Shown here piece after piece: positions 1 through 7,622 of a stretch of 33,575 bases of DNA. The notes under the pieces are model-generated. The model was not told the origin of the DNA. It was given only the letters and a program-made list of their open reading frames with translations, and searched no databases. The stretch is from an uncultured Elusimicrobiales bacterium (GTDB taxonomy: Bacteria > Elusimicrobiota > Elusimicrobia > Elusimicrobiales > Elusimicrobiaceae), in NCBI GenBank assembly GCA_944326725.1, contig CALVFA010000056.1, positions 1-33,575 on the forward strand. The letters are read 5' to 3'. Positions within the stretch are counted from its first letter, which is position 1; each line of letters begins with the position of its first letter. Made by a program: the position numbers and the translations under genes.

Positions 1-8
1 CAATCTTC

Positions 9-37
9 TTGACAAAAAAGGGTAGAACCTGTATACT
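9..37 (+). promoter_or_regulatory. Sigma70-type promoter of the arsR-ATPase operon
   Basis: A perfect -35 box TTGACA (9-14) is followed by a 17-bp spacer and a -10 box TATACT (32-37). The predicted start is near 44, inside the operator at 40-59. A repressor bound there would block initiation. Confidence 0.9.
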
Positions 38-39
38 AT

Positions 40-59
40 ATATGAACACTTGTTCATAT
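40..59. promoter_or_regulatory. ArsR/SmtB-family operator (9-2-9 palindrome)
   Basis: ATATGAACA and TGTTCATAT form a perfect inverted repeat with a CT centre. This has the form of known SmtB/CzrA/ZiaR operators, which carry TGAACA-type half-sites around a 2-bp centre. It covers the expected transcription start, so autorepression by the adjacent ArsR gene is the obvious reading. Confidence 0.88.
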
Positions 60-135
60 GCTAAACTTAAGTGGTTTAAATTTAATTTACTGTTTGCTGC
101 TCAACACTTTACAGCCGCACAAAAAAGAGGAACTT

Positions 136-489
136 ATGAAAAAAGAACTTTCGCCGTCTTTTCTGCATTTAACCGCCGCCCAAGCGCGCACGTTGGCTAA
201 AAATATGCCGCCGGAAGAAGTGCTGTATGAATTGGCTGATTTATACAAAATGTTTGCCGATTCCACGCGCGTACGCATTTTGTCTGCGCTGCAGGCGCGG
301 GAGCTGTGCGTGCTGGATTTGGCGGCTTTGCTGGGGGTCAGCCAGTCGGCCCTGTCGCACCAGCTGCGCATTTTAAAACAGGCCAAGCTGGTCAAAAGCC
401 GGCGGGAAGGGAAAATTATTTTTTATTCATTGGCAGACAGTCACGTAGAGTCTATCTTTAAGCAAGGCTTAGACCACGTGCGGGAATAA
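136..489 (+). CDS. ArsR/SmtB-family metal-sensing repressor
   Basis: A 117-residue winged-helix repressor. The recognition-helix region is VSQSALSHQLRILKQAKLV (about 68-86), typical of ArsR/SmtB proteins. The alpha-5 metal site is complete: Asp101, His103, His114 and Glu117 have the exact spacing (DxH, 10 residues, HxxE) of the Zn/Co site of SmtB and CzrA. The alpha-3 site ELCVCDL of CadC/SmtB is reduced to ELCVLDL (56-62), keeping only Cys58. I infer a zinc-type sensor using the alpha-5 site, with Cd/Pb sensing through alpha-3 less likely. The ATG at 136 is preferred over an in-frame ATG at 58 because AGAGG lies 5 nt upstream and because 58 lies inside the operator. The ATPase it presumably controls begins 6 nt downstream. 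Confidence 0.93.
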   Translation: MKKELSPSFLHLTAAQARTLAKNMPPEEVLYELADLYKMFADSTRVRILSALQARELCVLDLAALLGVSQSALSHQLRILKQAKLVKSRREGKIIFYSLADSHVESIFKQGLDHVRE

Positions 490-495
490 ACACAT

Positions 496-2328
496 ATGAA
501 AAGACAATTAATACAAATTGTACTGGGGGGCATGCTTTTTGCCGCGGCGCTTATCGTGCCGGCGGCACTGCAGCTGGGGCTGTTTGTGCTGGCGTATTTA
601 GTCTGCGGGGGGGACGTATTATACCGCTCTGTGCGCAATGTGGCGCGCGGGGAGTGGCTGGACGAAAACTTCCTAATGTCTTTAGCCACGCTGGGGGCGT
701 TTGCCATTAGGGAATATCCGGAAGCGGTGGCGGTAATGCTTTTTTACCAAACGGGGGAATTTTTTCTGCATTGGGCGGTGCACCGCAGCCGGCGCAGCGT
801 GCGCTCTTTAATGGAGCTGCAGCCCCATACCGTTTGGATTAAACAAGGGGATAAATGGGCCGAAGTAAAACCGCAAAGCGTGCAAAAAGGCGATGTTTTT
901 TGGGTCAAACCCGGGGAGCGGGTGCCGATAGACGGCGTAGTACGCAAAGGCCGCAGCCTAATAGACGCCTCGGCGCTGACGGGGGAGTCTTTGCCTTACT
1001 GCGCCTCGGCCGGACAGGAGCTGCTGGCCGGCGTGATTGCGCTGGACGGAGAGCTGGAATTGCAGGCCCTGCGTCCCTATGCCAGCTCTGCCATTGCCAA
1101 AATTTTGGAGCTGGTGGAAAACGCTTCCGCCAAAAAAACGCCCACCGAGCGTTTTATTACCCGTTTTGCCCGCTACTATACCCCGGCGGTGGTGGCGGCG
1201 GCATTGCTTACGGCTTTTGTGCCGCCTTTGCTCTTGCCGGACGCTTCGTTGAAAGTGTGGCTGTACCGGGCGTTGATTTTTCTGGTAATCTCTTGCCCGT
1301 GTGCGTTGGTGCTTTCGGTACCGCTGGGCTTCTTTGGCGGCATTGGTGCGGCGGCGCGGCGCGGTATTTTGATTAAAGGAAGCGGCAGTTTGGAAGGGTT
1401 AGCCAAAGGCAGTATCATCGTGTTTGACAAAACCGGCACGCTGACCCGCGGGCAGTTTGAAGTAAGCGGCGTTTATCCGGCGGGCGGGTTTTCCAAAGAG
1501 CAGCTGCTGGAGCTGGCCGCTTATGCAGAAAGCGCTTCCACCCACCCGCTGGCCCAAGCCATAGTCAAAGCCTATGGTCAAGAGATAGACCGCACCCGCC
1601 TGGCGGATATGCGCGAAAAAGCGGGCCTGGGCGTGTTTGCCCGTGTGGACGGGCGGGAAGTATTTGCCGGCAAAAAAAGCGGTTTGGGGGCTGTTTCTGA
1701 GGAGCAAACGCCGCAGCTTGAGCAGACGGCTGTCTTTGTGGCGGTAGACGGCGTTTATGCGGGGGCTTTAGCCTTGGCAGATGCTGTAAAGCCGGACGCC
1801 GCCCAAGCGGTAGCGGCGCTGAAAAAGCTGGGCTTTGCCCAAAGTATTATGCTGACCGGGGACCGCCCGCAACCGGCCCGGCTGGCGGCCCGCCAATGCG
1901 GAGTGGATAAAGTGTACGCCTCTTTGCTTCCGGCAGATAAAGTCGGCGCAGTAGAGCAGCTGCTTAAAGAAAAGAAACCGGGCTCCACCTTGCTTTTTGC
2001 CGGGGACGGCATTAACGACGCCCCGGTGCTGGCGCGGGCAGACGTGGGGATAGCCATGGGCGCGCTGGGCTCAGACGCCGCCATAGAAGCCGCCGACGTG
2101 GTGCTGACCGATGACAAACTCTCCAAAATCCCCCAGGCGGTGGTCTTAAGCCGCTTTACGGTGCAAATTGTAAAGCAGAACATTTTGTTTTCTCTGTTGG
2201 TAAAGGCCGCTGTTATGGGGCTGGGCATACTGGGGCTGGCTAATTTGTGGGAAGCGGTATTTGCCGATGTGGGGGTAGCGGTGCTGGCGGTGCTTAATTC
2301 CTTGCGCCCGCTGGCGTGCAAAAAATAA
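496..2328 (+). CDS. zntA: P1B-type heavy-metal (Zn/Cd/Pb) efflux ATPase without N-terminal metal-binding domain
   Basis: A 610-residue P-type ATPase that would pump divalent metal out of the cytoplasm. Visible motifs are TGES (162-165, actuator domain), the membrane CPC (267-269), DKTGTLT (phosphorylated Asp311), the P1B HP motif (350-351), TGDRP (454-458) and GDGINDAP (503-510). Lys570 and Asp591 in the last two membrane segments match the ligand positions K693 and D714 of E. coli ZntA, which places it in the Zn/Cd/Pb subgroup rather than the Cu subgroup. The usual N-terminal HMA domain (GxxCxxC) is absent: the protein begins directly with membrane helices. It is the second gene of the arsR operon and is followed by a strong terminator. 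The exact metal cannot be read from sequence alone. Confidence 0.93.
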   Translation: MKRQLIQIVLGGMLFAAALIVPAALQLGLFVLAYLVCGGDVLYRSVRNVARGEWLDENFLMSLATLGAFAIREYPEAVAVMLFYQTGEFFLHWAVHRSRRSVRSLMELQPHTVWIKQGDKWAEVKPQSVQKGDVFWVKPGERVPIDGVVRKGRSLIDASALTGESLPYCASAGQELLAGVIALDGELELQALRPYASSAIAKILELVENASAKKTPTERFITRFARYYTPAVVAAALLTAFVPPLLLPDASLKVWLYRALIFLVISCPCALVLSVPLGFFGGIGAAARRGILIKGSGSLEGLAKGSIIVFDKTGTLTRGQFEVSGVYPAGGFSKEQLLELAAYAESASTHPLAQAIVKAYGQEIDRTRLADMREKAGLGVFARVDGREVFAGKKSGLGAVSEEQTPQLEQTAVFVAVDGVYAGALALADAVKPDAAQAVAALKKLGFAQSIMLTGDRPQPARLAARQCGVDKVYASLLPADKVGAVEQLLKEKKPGSTLLFAGDGINDAPVLARADVGIAMGALGSDAAIEAADVVLTDDKLSKIPQAVVLSRFTVQIVKQNILFSLLVKAAVMGLGILGLANLWEAVFADVGVAVLAVLNSLRPLACKK

Positions 2329-2372
2329 AACGAGGGTGGCTTTTGCCTTTGACGGAAAAGAAAGATATACAT

Positions 2373-2405
2373 AAAATCCCCGGGTGTTTATCCGGGGATT
2401 TTTTA
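2373..2405 (+). terminator. Intrinsic terminator of the metal-resistance operon
   Basis: An 11-bp perfect stem (AAAATCCCCGG / CCGGGGATTTT, 2373-2383 and 2392-2402) with an 8-nt loop, running into a T tract, 45 nt after the ATPase stop. Confidence 0.9.
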
Positions 2406-2434
2406 AACCCGCCTGTAATAAGCCGCCTGCGGCG

Positions 2435-2447
2435 CAACGCGGCGTTG
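2435..2447. repeat. Short inverted repeat upstream of the HAD gene
   Basis: CAACGC-G-GCGTTG is a perfect 6-1-6 palindrome about 50 bp before the -10 box of the HAD gene. It could be a regulator site, but no cognate regulator is evident. Confidence 0.3.
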
Positions 2448-2496
2448 AGTTATCCTTTCTCTTCTTTCTGTACGAGCTGCCAATAAACCGCTTTTG

Positions 2497-2502
2497 TATA
2501 AT
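2497..2502 (+). promoter_or_regulatory. -10 box placed for leaderless transcription of the HAD gene
   Basis: A perfect TATAAT ends 6 nt before the ATG at 2509, so transcription would start at or within a base or two of the start codon. No convincing -35 box is visible at 16-18 bp. Confidence 0.5.
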
Positions 2503-2508
2503 TTATAT

Positions 2509-3297
2509 ATGTGCAGTTATAAAATTGTATTTTCCGATTTAGACGGCACTCTTCTAAATTCCGCCCACCACGTGCCCAGCGCTACTGCGCAATATCTGCG
2601 CGGACTTTCAGCCCGCGGGGTGCCGTTTGTAATTGTTACGGCGCGTATGCCGCAGGCGGCTTATCCGCTGCAAGAGGAAGTAGGCGTTTCCTCTCCTATC
2701 ATTTGTTATGGCGGCGCCCTGACGCTGGACGCCAGACATCAGATTTTGCGCAGTGTAACTCTTTCTGCAACAGATACCGCCCGTGTGATGACCTGGGTAC
2801 AAAAGAAATGGCCCGACGTTTCCTGCTCGCTCTATGCCCAAAACACCTGGTATGCGCCACAGGATGAGCTGGTGGAAGAAGAGAGCTGTATTACCGGGGT
2901 CATGGCGCAGCCGCTTGTTTGCAATCAGAATCTGCAGGCTCATAAAGTGTTTTTAATGGTGAGAGAGATTGAGCGTTGCCCGCAGATGTTAGAGCAGCTA
3001 AAGCAGGCTTTTCCTGCGTTGAGTGTATCTTATTCCGGATTTGGACATATAGAAATAACCGCTTCCGGCGCTTGCAAAGCACAGGCTTTGCAAGATTTGT
3101 GCCGGCAGCTGCATATACCCGTGAGCCAATCTGTTGCGTTTGGGGATAGTTTAAACGACGCAGACATGCTGCGTGCCGCCGGGCTGGGGGTGGCGGTGGC
3201 AAATGCTGCGACACAAGTGCGGCAGGCCGCGGATAGAATTTGCCCTTCCAACGAAGAGGAAGGCGTAAGGCAAACCCTGCAAGAGTTGTTTGGCTAA
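2509..3297 (+). CDS. HAD-superfamily (Cof-type, IIB) phosphatase
   Basis: A 262-residue Cof/YidA-type HAD hydrolase, a family that dephosphorylates sugar phosphates, FMN and similar small molecules in the cytoplasm. Motif I is FSDLDGT (nucleophile Asp10, acid/base Asp12), motif II is the Thr of VTAR, motif III is the Lys of ACKAQAL, and motif IV is GDSLNDADML near the C-terminus. The long insert between motifs II and III is the C2B cap. An in-frame TTG at 2494 would add five residues, but it overlaps the -10 box, so I chose ATG 2509. No Shine-Dalgarno is present. The gene stands alone between two terminators. The substrate is unknown. Confidence 0.88.
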   Translation: MCSYKIVFSDLDGTLLNSAHHVPSATAQYLRGLSARGVPFVIVTARMPQAAYPLQEEVGVSSPIICYGGALTLDARHQILRSVTLSATDTARVMTWVQKKWPDVSCSLYAQNTWYAPQDELVEEESCITGVMAQPLVCNQNLQAHKVFLMVREIERCPQMLEQLKQAFPALSVSYSGFGHIEITASGACKAQALQDLCRQLHIPVSQSVAFGDSLNDADMLRAAGLGVAVANAATQVRQAADRICPSNEEEGVRQTLQELFG

Positions 3298-3341
3298 AAT
3301 TTGGCCTGCGTTATTTTATAAATCCCGTTTTGAGGCCCTAA

Positions 3342-3367
3342 AAAACCCCGCTGAAAAGCGGGGTTTT
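3342..3367. terminator. Bidirectional terminator between convergent HAD and mltG genes
   Basis: A perfect 11-bp stem (AAAACCCCGCT / AGCGGGGTTTT) with a GAAA tetraloop. It has an A run on the left and a T run on the right, so it can work for the HAD gene (+) and for mltG (-), which ends at 3373. Confidence 0.9.
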
Positions 3368-3372
3368 GATTG

Positions 3373-4344
3373 CTATTTTTTACGGCGGTATTTGTTTTTC
3401 TTAATTAAATGTTCATTGTAGGTGCGGCTGAAATCGTGCCGGCCGGTATTGTCTGCCACAAAATAAAGCGCGTCAAAATCCGGCTCCGGGTTTAGCACCG
3501 CTTTGACGGATTCGTAGCTGGGGTTGCAAATCGGCCCCGGAGGCAGACCGTTGTAGCGGTAGGTATTGTAGGGGGATTTGTTGCGCAGGTCCCGGTAGGT
3601 CAGGCCTTTTTTCCAGTAGCGGTTTTCGCGGAAGTTAAAGCCCAATGCGTATTGCACCGTAGGGTCTGCTTCCAGGCGTTTGCCAATTTTGAGGCGGTTT
3701 AAATATACGGCGGCTATTTTGGGCCGCTCATCGTGAAAGATGGCTTCCCGCTCTACAATAGAGGCCACCGTAAGCACTTCTTTCTCCGTCAAATTGGTTT
3801 TATATTGGGAAAAAAGCGGTTTGACTTTGCTGTTGTATTGCGCCACCATAGCGTCCACCACCGCCCAGGCGGGGGTATTCTCGGAAAAATAATAGGTGGA
3901 GGGGAAAAGATAGCCTTCCAGCTCACGCTTGCGCACAATGTCTAAGAAAGCGTGCGGGTCGGTAATGTCGTTGGCGGCAAGCACCTCGGCTATTTCTTCG
4001 CTGCGCCAGCCCTCTAAGGTGGTTAACTTGGCCAAATGCAGACACTGCCCGCTTTTAATGCAGTTGAGCACCGACTCTGAGGGCATGTTTTTATACAAAT
4101 CGTATTTGCCCGCTTTGAGGTCTTTGGCCGAAGAGGAAAGACGCAAAATCAGCTTAAACCAAGTGCGGCTTTTAATCACCCCGGCCTCTTTAAGGCTTTG
4201 GGCCACCTCAGAGGCGGTCTGCCCCGGTTTTATCTCAAACACCAGTGCTTCGCCTTTGTTGAAATAGTGCAGTTTAATAAACAGCGCAAAAGCGATAATA
4301 CACGCCAAAAAAACGATGCAAGAGATAAGAAATTTTCTGTTCAT
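3373..4344 (-). CDS. mltG: Endolytic murein transglycosylase MltG
   Basis: A 323-residue inner-membrane protein of the MltG/YceG family, which cuts nascent glycan strands and so sets peptidoglycan chain ends. One N-terminal membrane anchor (about 5-24) is followed by a LysM-like segment (GQTASEVAQSLKEAGVI) and the YceG domain. The signature ASIVERE (194-200) contains the catalytic Glu198, equivalent to E. coli Glu218. Other family blocks are EGYLFPSTYYF, ADPTVQYALG and YNTYRYNGLPPGPICNPS. The start codon lies 2 nt after the tyrS stop, so it is translated from the tyrS message. The C-terminus is Lys/Arg-rich (KKNKYRRKK). Confidence 0.95.
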   Translation of the reverse strand: MNRKFLISCIVFLACIIAFALFIKLHYFNKGEALVFEIKPGQTASEVAQSLKEAGVIKSRTWFKLILRLSSSAKDLKAGKYDLYKNMPSESVLNCIKSGQCLHLAKLTTLEGWRSEEIAEVLAANDITDPHAFLDIVRKRELEGYLFPSTYYFSENTPAWAVVDAMVAQYNSKVKPLFSQYKTNLTEKEVLTVASIVEREAIFHDERPKIAAVYLNRLKIGKRLEADPTVQYALGFNFRENRYWKKGLTYRDLRNKSPYNTYRYNGLPPGPICNPSYESVKAVLNPEPDFDALYFVADNTGRHDFSRTYNEHLIKKNKYRRKK

Positions 4345-4346
4345 GT

Positions 4347-5507
4347 TTAATGGGATAATTTAAAAAACGCGCGCTTGCCGGCCTGCAGCACGTCGCCGTC
4401 TGCAAAAGAGAGCGGGCCGTCTTGCGTGATTTTTTCTCCGTTTAAGCGCACCGCGCCCTGCTCAATCAAAGCGCGGGCTTTGTTTTTGCTTTGGGCGGCG
4501 CCGGCTTCAAACAGTACAGCCGAAAGCATAGCCCCTTCGGCCGGTTTAAACAGCGGCATTTCATCGGGATTTTCTTTTTTGGAAAACACCTTTTCAAAAT
4601 TTTCACGCGCGGCCTGCGCAGCTTCCTTGCCGTGGAAACGCTCCGTCAAAAGCCCGGCCAGTTTCTTTTTGGCTTCCATGGGGTGCATGGCTTTGACTTG
4701 GTCCATATTTTCCGAGGTTAACAGCTCATAGTAGTTCATCATCATCTCATCGGAAATAGACATCAGCTTGCCAAACATGTCATTGGGCGCGTCGTTAAGC
4801 CCTACATAATTGCCGTAGGATTTGGACATTTTCTTCACGCCGTCAATACCCACCAAAAGCGGCACCGTAAGCGCAATTTGCGCTTCCTGTCCGTTTTGTT
4901 TTTGCAGCTGGCGGCCTACGAGTAAATTGAAAATCTGGTCCGTTCCGCCCAGCTCCACATCGGCTTTCAGCGCCACCGAATCCTGCCCCTGGAACAAACT
5001 GTATAAAATCTCCAGCATGCTAATGGGGTTGCCCTCTTTCATGCGTTTTTTAAAATCATCGCGCTCCAGCACCTGGGAAACGGTTACTTTGGCAAGCGTT
5101 TGCAATAAATCTTTGCCGCTGACAAAGGGGTCCAGCCACTCGCTGTTAAAGCGGATTTGGGTCTGCTGCGGCTTTAAGACTTTAAAAGCCTGGTCGGTAT
5201 AAGTTTTGGCATTTTCCAAGATTTTTTCCCGCGGCAGGACGGGGCGGGTGGAATCGCGGCCCGAAGGGTCGCCGATGGCGGCGGTAAAATCCCCAATCAC
5301 CAGCACGGCGGTATGGCCCAAATCCTGAAACCGGCGCAGCAAAGAAAGCACCACGCTGTGTCCCAAATGCAGGTCGGCGCTGGTAGGGTCGCAGCCCAGT
5401 TTGACGATTAATTTTTTACCGCTTTCCAGTTTTTTCTGCAATCCTTCTACGTTGACCACATCTACGCAGCCGCGGGTTAAAAAAGCAATTTGTTCTTGGA
5501 TATTCAT
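4347..5507 (-). CDS. tyrS: Tyrosyl-tRNA synthetase
   Basis: A 386-residue class I synthetase that charges tRNA-Tyr. The HIGH signature reads HLGH (47-50) and the KMSKS loop is intact (226-230). The tyrosine-binding region includes GDFTAAIGDPSGR (72-84) and ELGGTDQIFNLLVGR (185-199). The C-terminal S4 RNA-binding domain (about 325-384) contains KNKARALIEQGAVRLNG. Layout and motif spelling fit the TyrRS subgroup with the short S4 tail (TyrZ/type 2). GAGG lies 5 nt before the ATG. No T-box features are visible in the 159-nt upstream region. Confidence 0.96.
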   Translation of the reverse strand: MNIQEQIAFLTRGCVDVVNVEGLQKKLESGKKLIVKLGCDPTSADLHLGHSVVLSLLRRFQDLGHTAVLVIGDFTAAIGDPSGRDSTRPVLPREKILENAKTYTDQAFKVLKPQQTQIRFNSEWLDPFVSGKDLLQTLAKVTVSQVLERDDFKKRMKEGNPISMLEILYSLFQGQDSVALKADVELGGTDQIFNLLVGRQLQKQNGQEAQIALTVPLLVGIDGVKKMSKSYGNYVGLNDAPNDMFGKLMSISDEMMMNYYELLTSENMDQVKAMHPMEAKKKLAGLLTERFHGKEAAQAARENFEKVFSKKENPDEMPLFKPAEGAMLSAVLFEAGAAQSKNKARALIEQGAVRLNGEKITQDGPLSFADGDVLQAGKRAFFKLSH

Positions 5508-5586
5508 AAAGTCCTCATATAAAATGCCGCCTCTTTGCGCTGCTGTGCCCTGACGGGCGCGCTGGGGGCAAAAATCTCTATTTTCT

Positions 5587-5595
5587 ATTTTACCA
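5587..5595 (-). promoter_or_regulatory. Possible extended -10 promoter of tyrS-mltG
   Basis: On the minus strand TGG-TAAAAT forms an extended -10 box. The predicted start is near 5580, giving a leader of about 73 nt that contains a small GCCC/GGGC hairpin. No good -35 box is visible. Confidence 0.35.
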
Positions 5596-5666
5596 TATAC
5601 GCGCGCGTAAGGGAAAAAGCACTATAAATCCCTGTGCGCCGGGGCCGCGGCAGAAAAGTCAACCGA

Positions 5667-7619
5667 TTAATAAAAATCATAGGGGTCGGCAATGAGTTTA
5701 AAATCGGCTCTTTTGACCGGGGCCAAGCTATCCAGCGCGTGCACCAGTGCGCGGTATTGGCCGGGGGCGGCTTTTAAGATGAGATACTGCTTTTTATAGG
5801 TGTCTGTTTTTTTGCCCGTCGGCACCGGGCCCAGGGTGCTTTGGCAAAACGGGGCCGCGGCGCTTAATACGCGGGCGGTTTCTGCGGTAAGAAAGGTGGC
5901 GTCTTTGCTTTTAACAAGCACCTTGACCAAAGAAACAAACGGCGGATAGGCAAAGCTTTCCCGCGCCAGCAGCTCTTCGCGCGCGGCGTCCTCATAGGCG
6001 GTTTTTAACGCTTCAAACGGGTAAATATCAGCCGAAGCGCTTTGTATAATGAGCCGGCCGTTGGGGCGGGAAGAGAGGCGGTTTTTGAGTTTAAAAAGCA
6101 GCTGCCCAAATTTTTCGGAAGCGCGGAAGTCGGGGCTGTCCAGCTCCAAGTCCGCATCCGCCACCGCACACAGCGTTACCCGCGGTGAAAGGGCCGCCTC
6201 CAGCGCCTGGCGGGTGCCTACGACCACGTCGGCCTCGCCTTGGTCTAAAGCGCGGCGGACCAGCCGGCCCTGTCCGTCTTTGTTCTTCAGCGTGTCCGAG
6301 TCCAGGCGCAGTACGCGCAGGGAAGGAAAAAGTTTATTTAATTCGCTGACGATTTTCTGCGTGCCGCCGCCGCGGGATTTGAAAATTTTATTTTGGCACA
6401 GCGGGCAGGTTTGCTCCAGCGGCTCTTTATGCCCGCATTTTTTGCAAACCAGGCGGTCTTCGCCTTTTTCATTTTTCTCCCGCGCCAAAATCGCGCCGCA
6501 TTTTTTGCATTTGGCGTAAGCGCCGCAATTTAAGCAGTAGTAAGCGTTGGAGTAACCGCGGCGGTTTAAAATAATCAGGGCGGCTTGTTTGGCTTGGCAG
6601 GTGTCAGTTAACTGCTGCAGCAAAAAGTCTGAAAGCAGGGGGGAGTGTTCGCCTTTTTTAGGGGTAATTTTAATTTGGGTGTTTCCCGGCGGGGCAGGAA
6701 GGCGGATTTCTGCGCACTCCGCTTGCTGTACCAGGTGCAAAGTTTCCAAAGAGGGTGTATCTGAAGCGCAGACAAACAAGGCCCCATGTTGCTGGCAACG
6801 GAAGGAAAGCAAATCGCGCAGGTGGAAAAAAGGTTTGTTTTCTTCTTGTTTGTAATTATCACTCTCTTCTTCCAGCATAGCGGCCAGGCGCAGGTTTTTA
6901 AACGGCAAAAGCCCGCCTGAGCGTGCCGACACAATCAGCACCGGCGCTGCGCTGGACACGCGGGCAAAAATTTCCTTTTTTTGGCTTAAAAGCATTTTGC
7001 TGTGCCAGCAGTACACCCACTCCGCTCCAAAAGATTTTTGCAAACGCAGCGCAAAATTTTGCGCCGCCAGCACATCCGGCAACGTAAGCAGTACCTGCCC
7101 GTTTTGGGCCAATACCTGCGCGGCTAAAGCAAGCAAAATTTGGCTTTGGCCCGCCGCGTCCGGGCCGCAGAGAAGTACCTGTTTGTAGCCGCCGCCAAGA
7201 GCGCTTTTTACCTGTTGGCAGGCTTGCTGCTGCGCCGGGGTGAGGGAAAAGGCCGGGGCAGAAAAAGCAGCCTGCGGCAGGGGTTGCTCTTGCGGCAGCT
7301 TAAAATAAGCCTGCGGCGGCACCAAGGAAAATAAAATTTGGCCTATCGGGCCGCCCCAGGTGGCCTTCATAAATTGGGCCAGCACAAAAAGGTCGGAGCC
7401 AAAGACGGGTTTTTCGTCCAATACGCAGGTGATTTCTTTAATTTTGTTTTTAGGCAAAGAAGTAGTCTGCGCCGTTTCCACCACCAGCCCGGTGGTCAGC
7501 AGCGGACCGAAAGGGGCGGTAATGCGTACGCCGGGTTTGACTTGCGTGCAAAGGGCGTCCGGGACGGCATAGTCAAAGTCCCGGTCCAGCGGCACGTCAA
7601 AGACTACTTTGCAAAACAT
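5667..7619 (-). CDS. priA: PriA-like primosomal protein N' with eroded ATPase motifs
   Basis: A 650-residue homologue of PriA, the factor that reloads the replisome at stalled forks. The N-terminal 3'-DNA-binding domain (FDVPLDRDFDYAVP...VKPGVRITAPFG) and all eight zinc cysteines (362, 365, 371, 374, 392, 395, 405, 408) are present, with the PriA block LNRRGYSNAYYCLNCG. The helicase motifs are degenerate. Walker A, normally GVTGSGKT, reads GPDAAGQSQ (152-160), with the Lys lost. DEEH reads LEEE (249-252), followed by the conserved YKQ. Motif VI QVAGRAGR reads KLKNRLSSR. The frame is open throughout and the flanking PriA blocks persist, so this is not a frameshifted pseudogene. I infer a structural replication-restart factor without helicase activity, as proposed for actinobacterial PriA. 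It starts 3 nt after the udg stop. Confidence 0.88.
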   Translation of the reverse strand: MFCKVVFDVPLDRDFDYAVPDALCTQVKPGVRITAPFGPLLTTGLVVETAQTTSLPKNKIKEITCVLDEKPVFGSDLFVLAQFMKATWGGPIGQILFSLVPPQAYFKLPQEQPLPQAAFSAPAFSLTPAQQQACQQVKSALGGGYKQVLLCGPDAAGQSQILLALAAQVLAQNGQVLLTLPDVLAAQNFALRLQKSFGAEWVYCWHSKMLLSQKKEIFARVSSAAPVLIVSARSGGLLPFKNLRLAAMLEEESDNYKQEENKPFFHLRDLLSFRCQQHGALFVCASDTPSLETLHLVQQAECAEIRLPAPPGNTQIKITPKKGEHSPLLSDFLLQQLTDTCQAKQAALIILNRRGYSNAYYCLNCGAYAKCKKCGAILAREKNEKGEDRLVCKKCGHKEPLEQTCPLCQNKIFKSRGGGTQKIVSELNKLFPSLRVLRLDSDTLKNKDGQGRLVRRALDQGEADVVVGTRQALEAALSPRVTLCAVADADLELDSPDFRASEKFGQLLFKLKNRLSSRPNGRLIIQSASADIYPFEALKTAYEDAAREELLARESFAYPPFVSLVKVLVKSKDATFLTAETARVLSAAAPFCQSTLGPVPTGKKTDTYKKQYLILKAAPGQYRALVHALDSLAPVKRADFKLIADPYDFY

Positions 7620-7622
7620 AAT

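Noticed and set aside
58..135. Upstream in-frame ATG extending ArsR by 26 residues
   Set aside because: The ATG is inside the operator and only about 14 nt from the predicted transcription start, with no ribosome-binding site. ATG 136 has AGAGG and gives a normal family length.
5508..5666. Possible T-box riboswitch upstream of tyrS
   Set aside because: No T-box consensus and no specifier-loop or terminator/antiterminator pair could be found; only a small GC hairpin.
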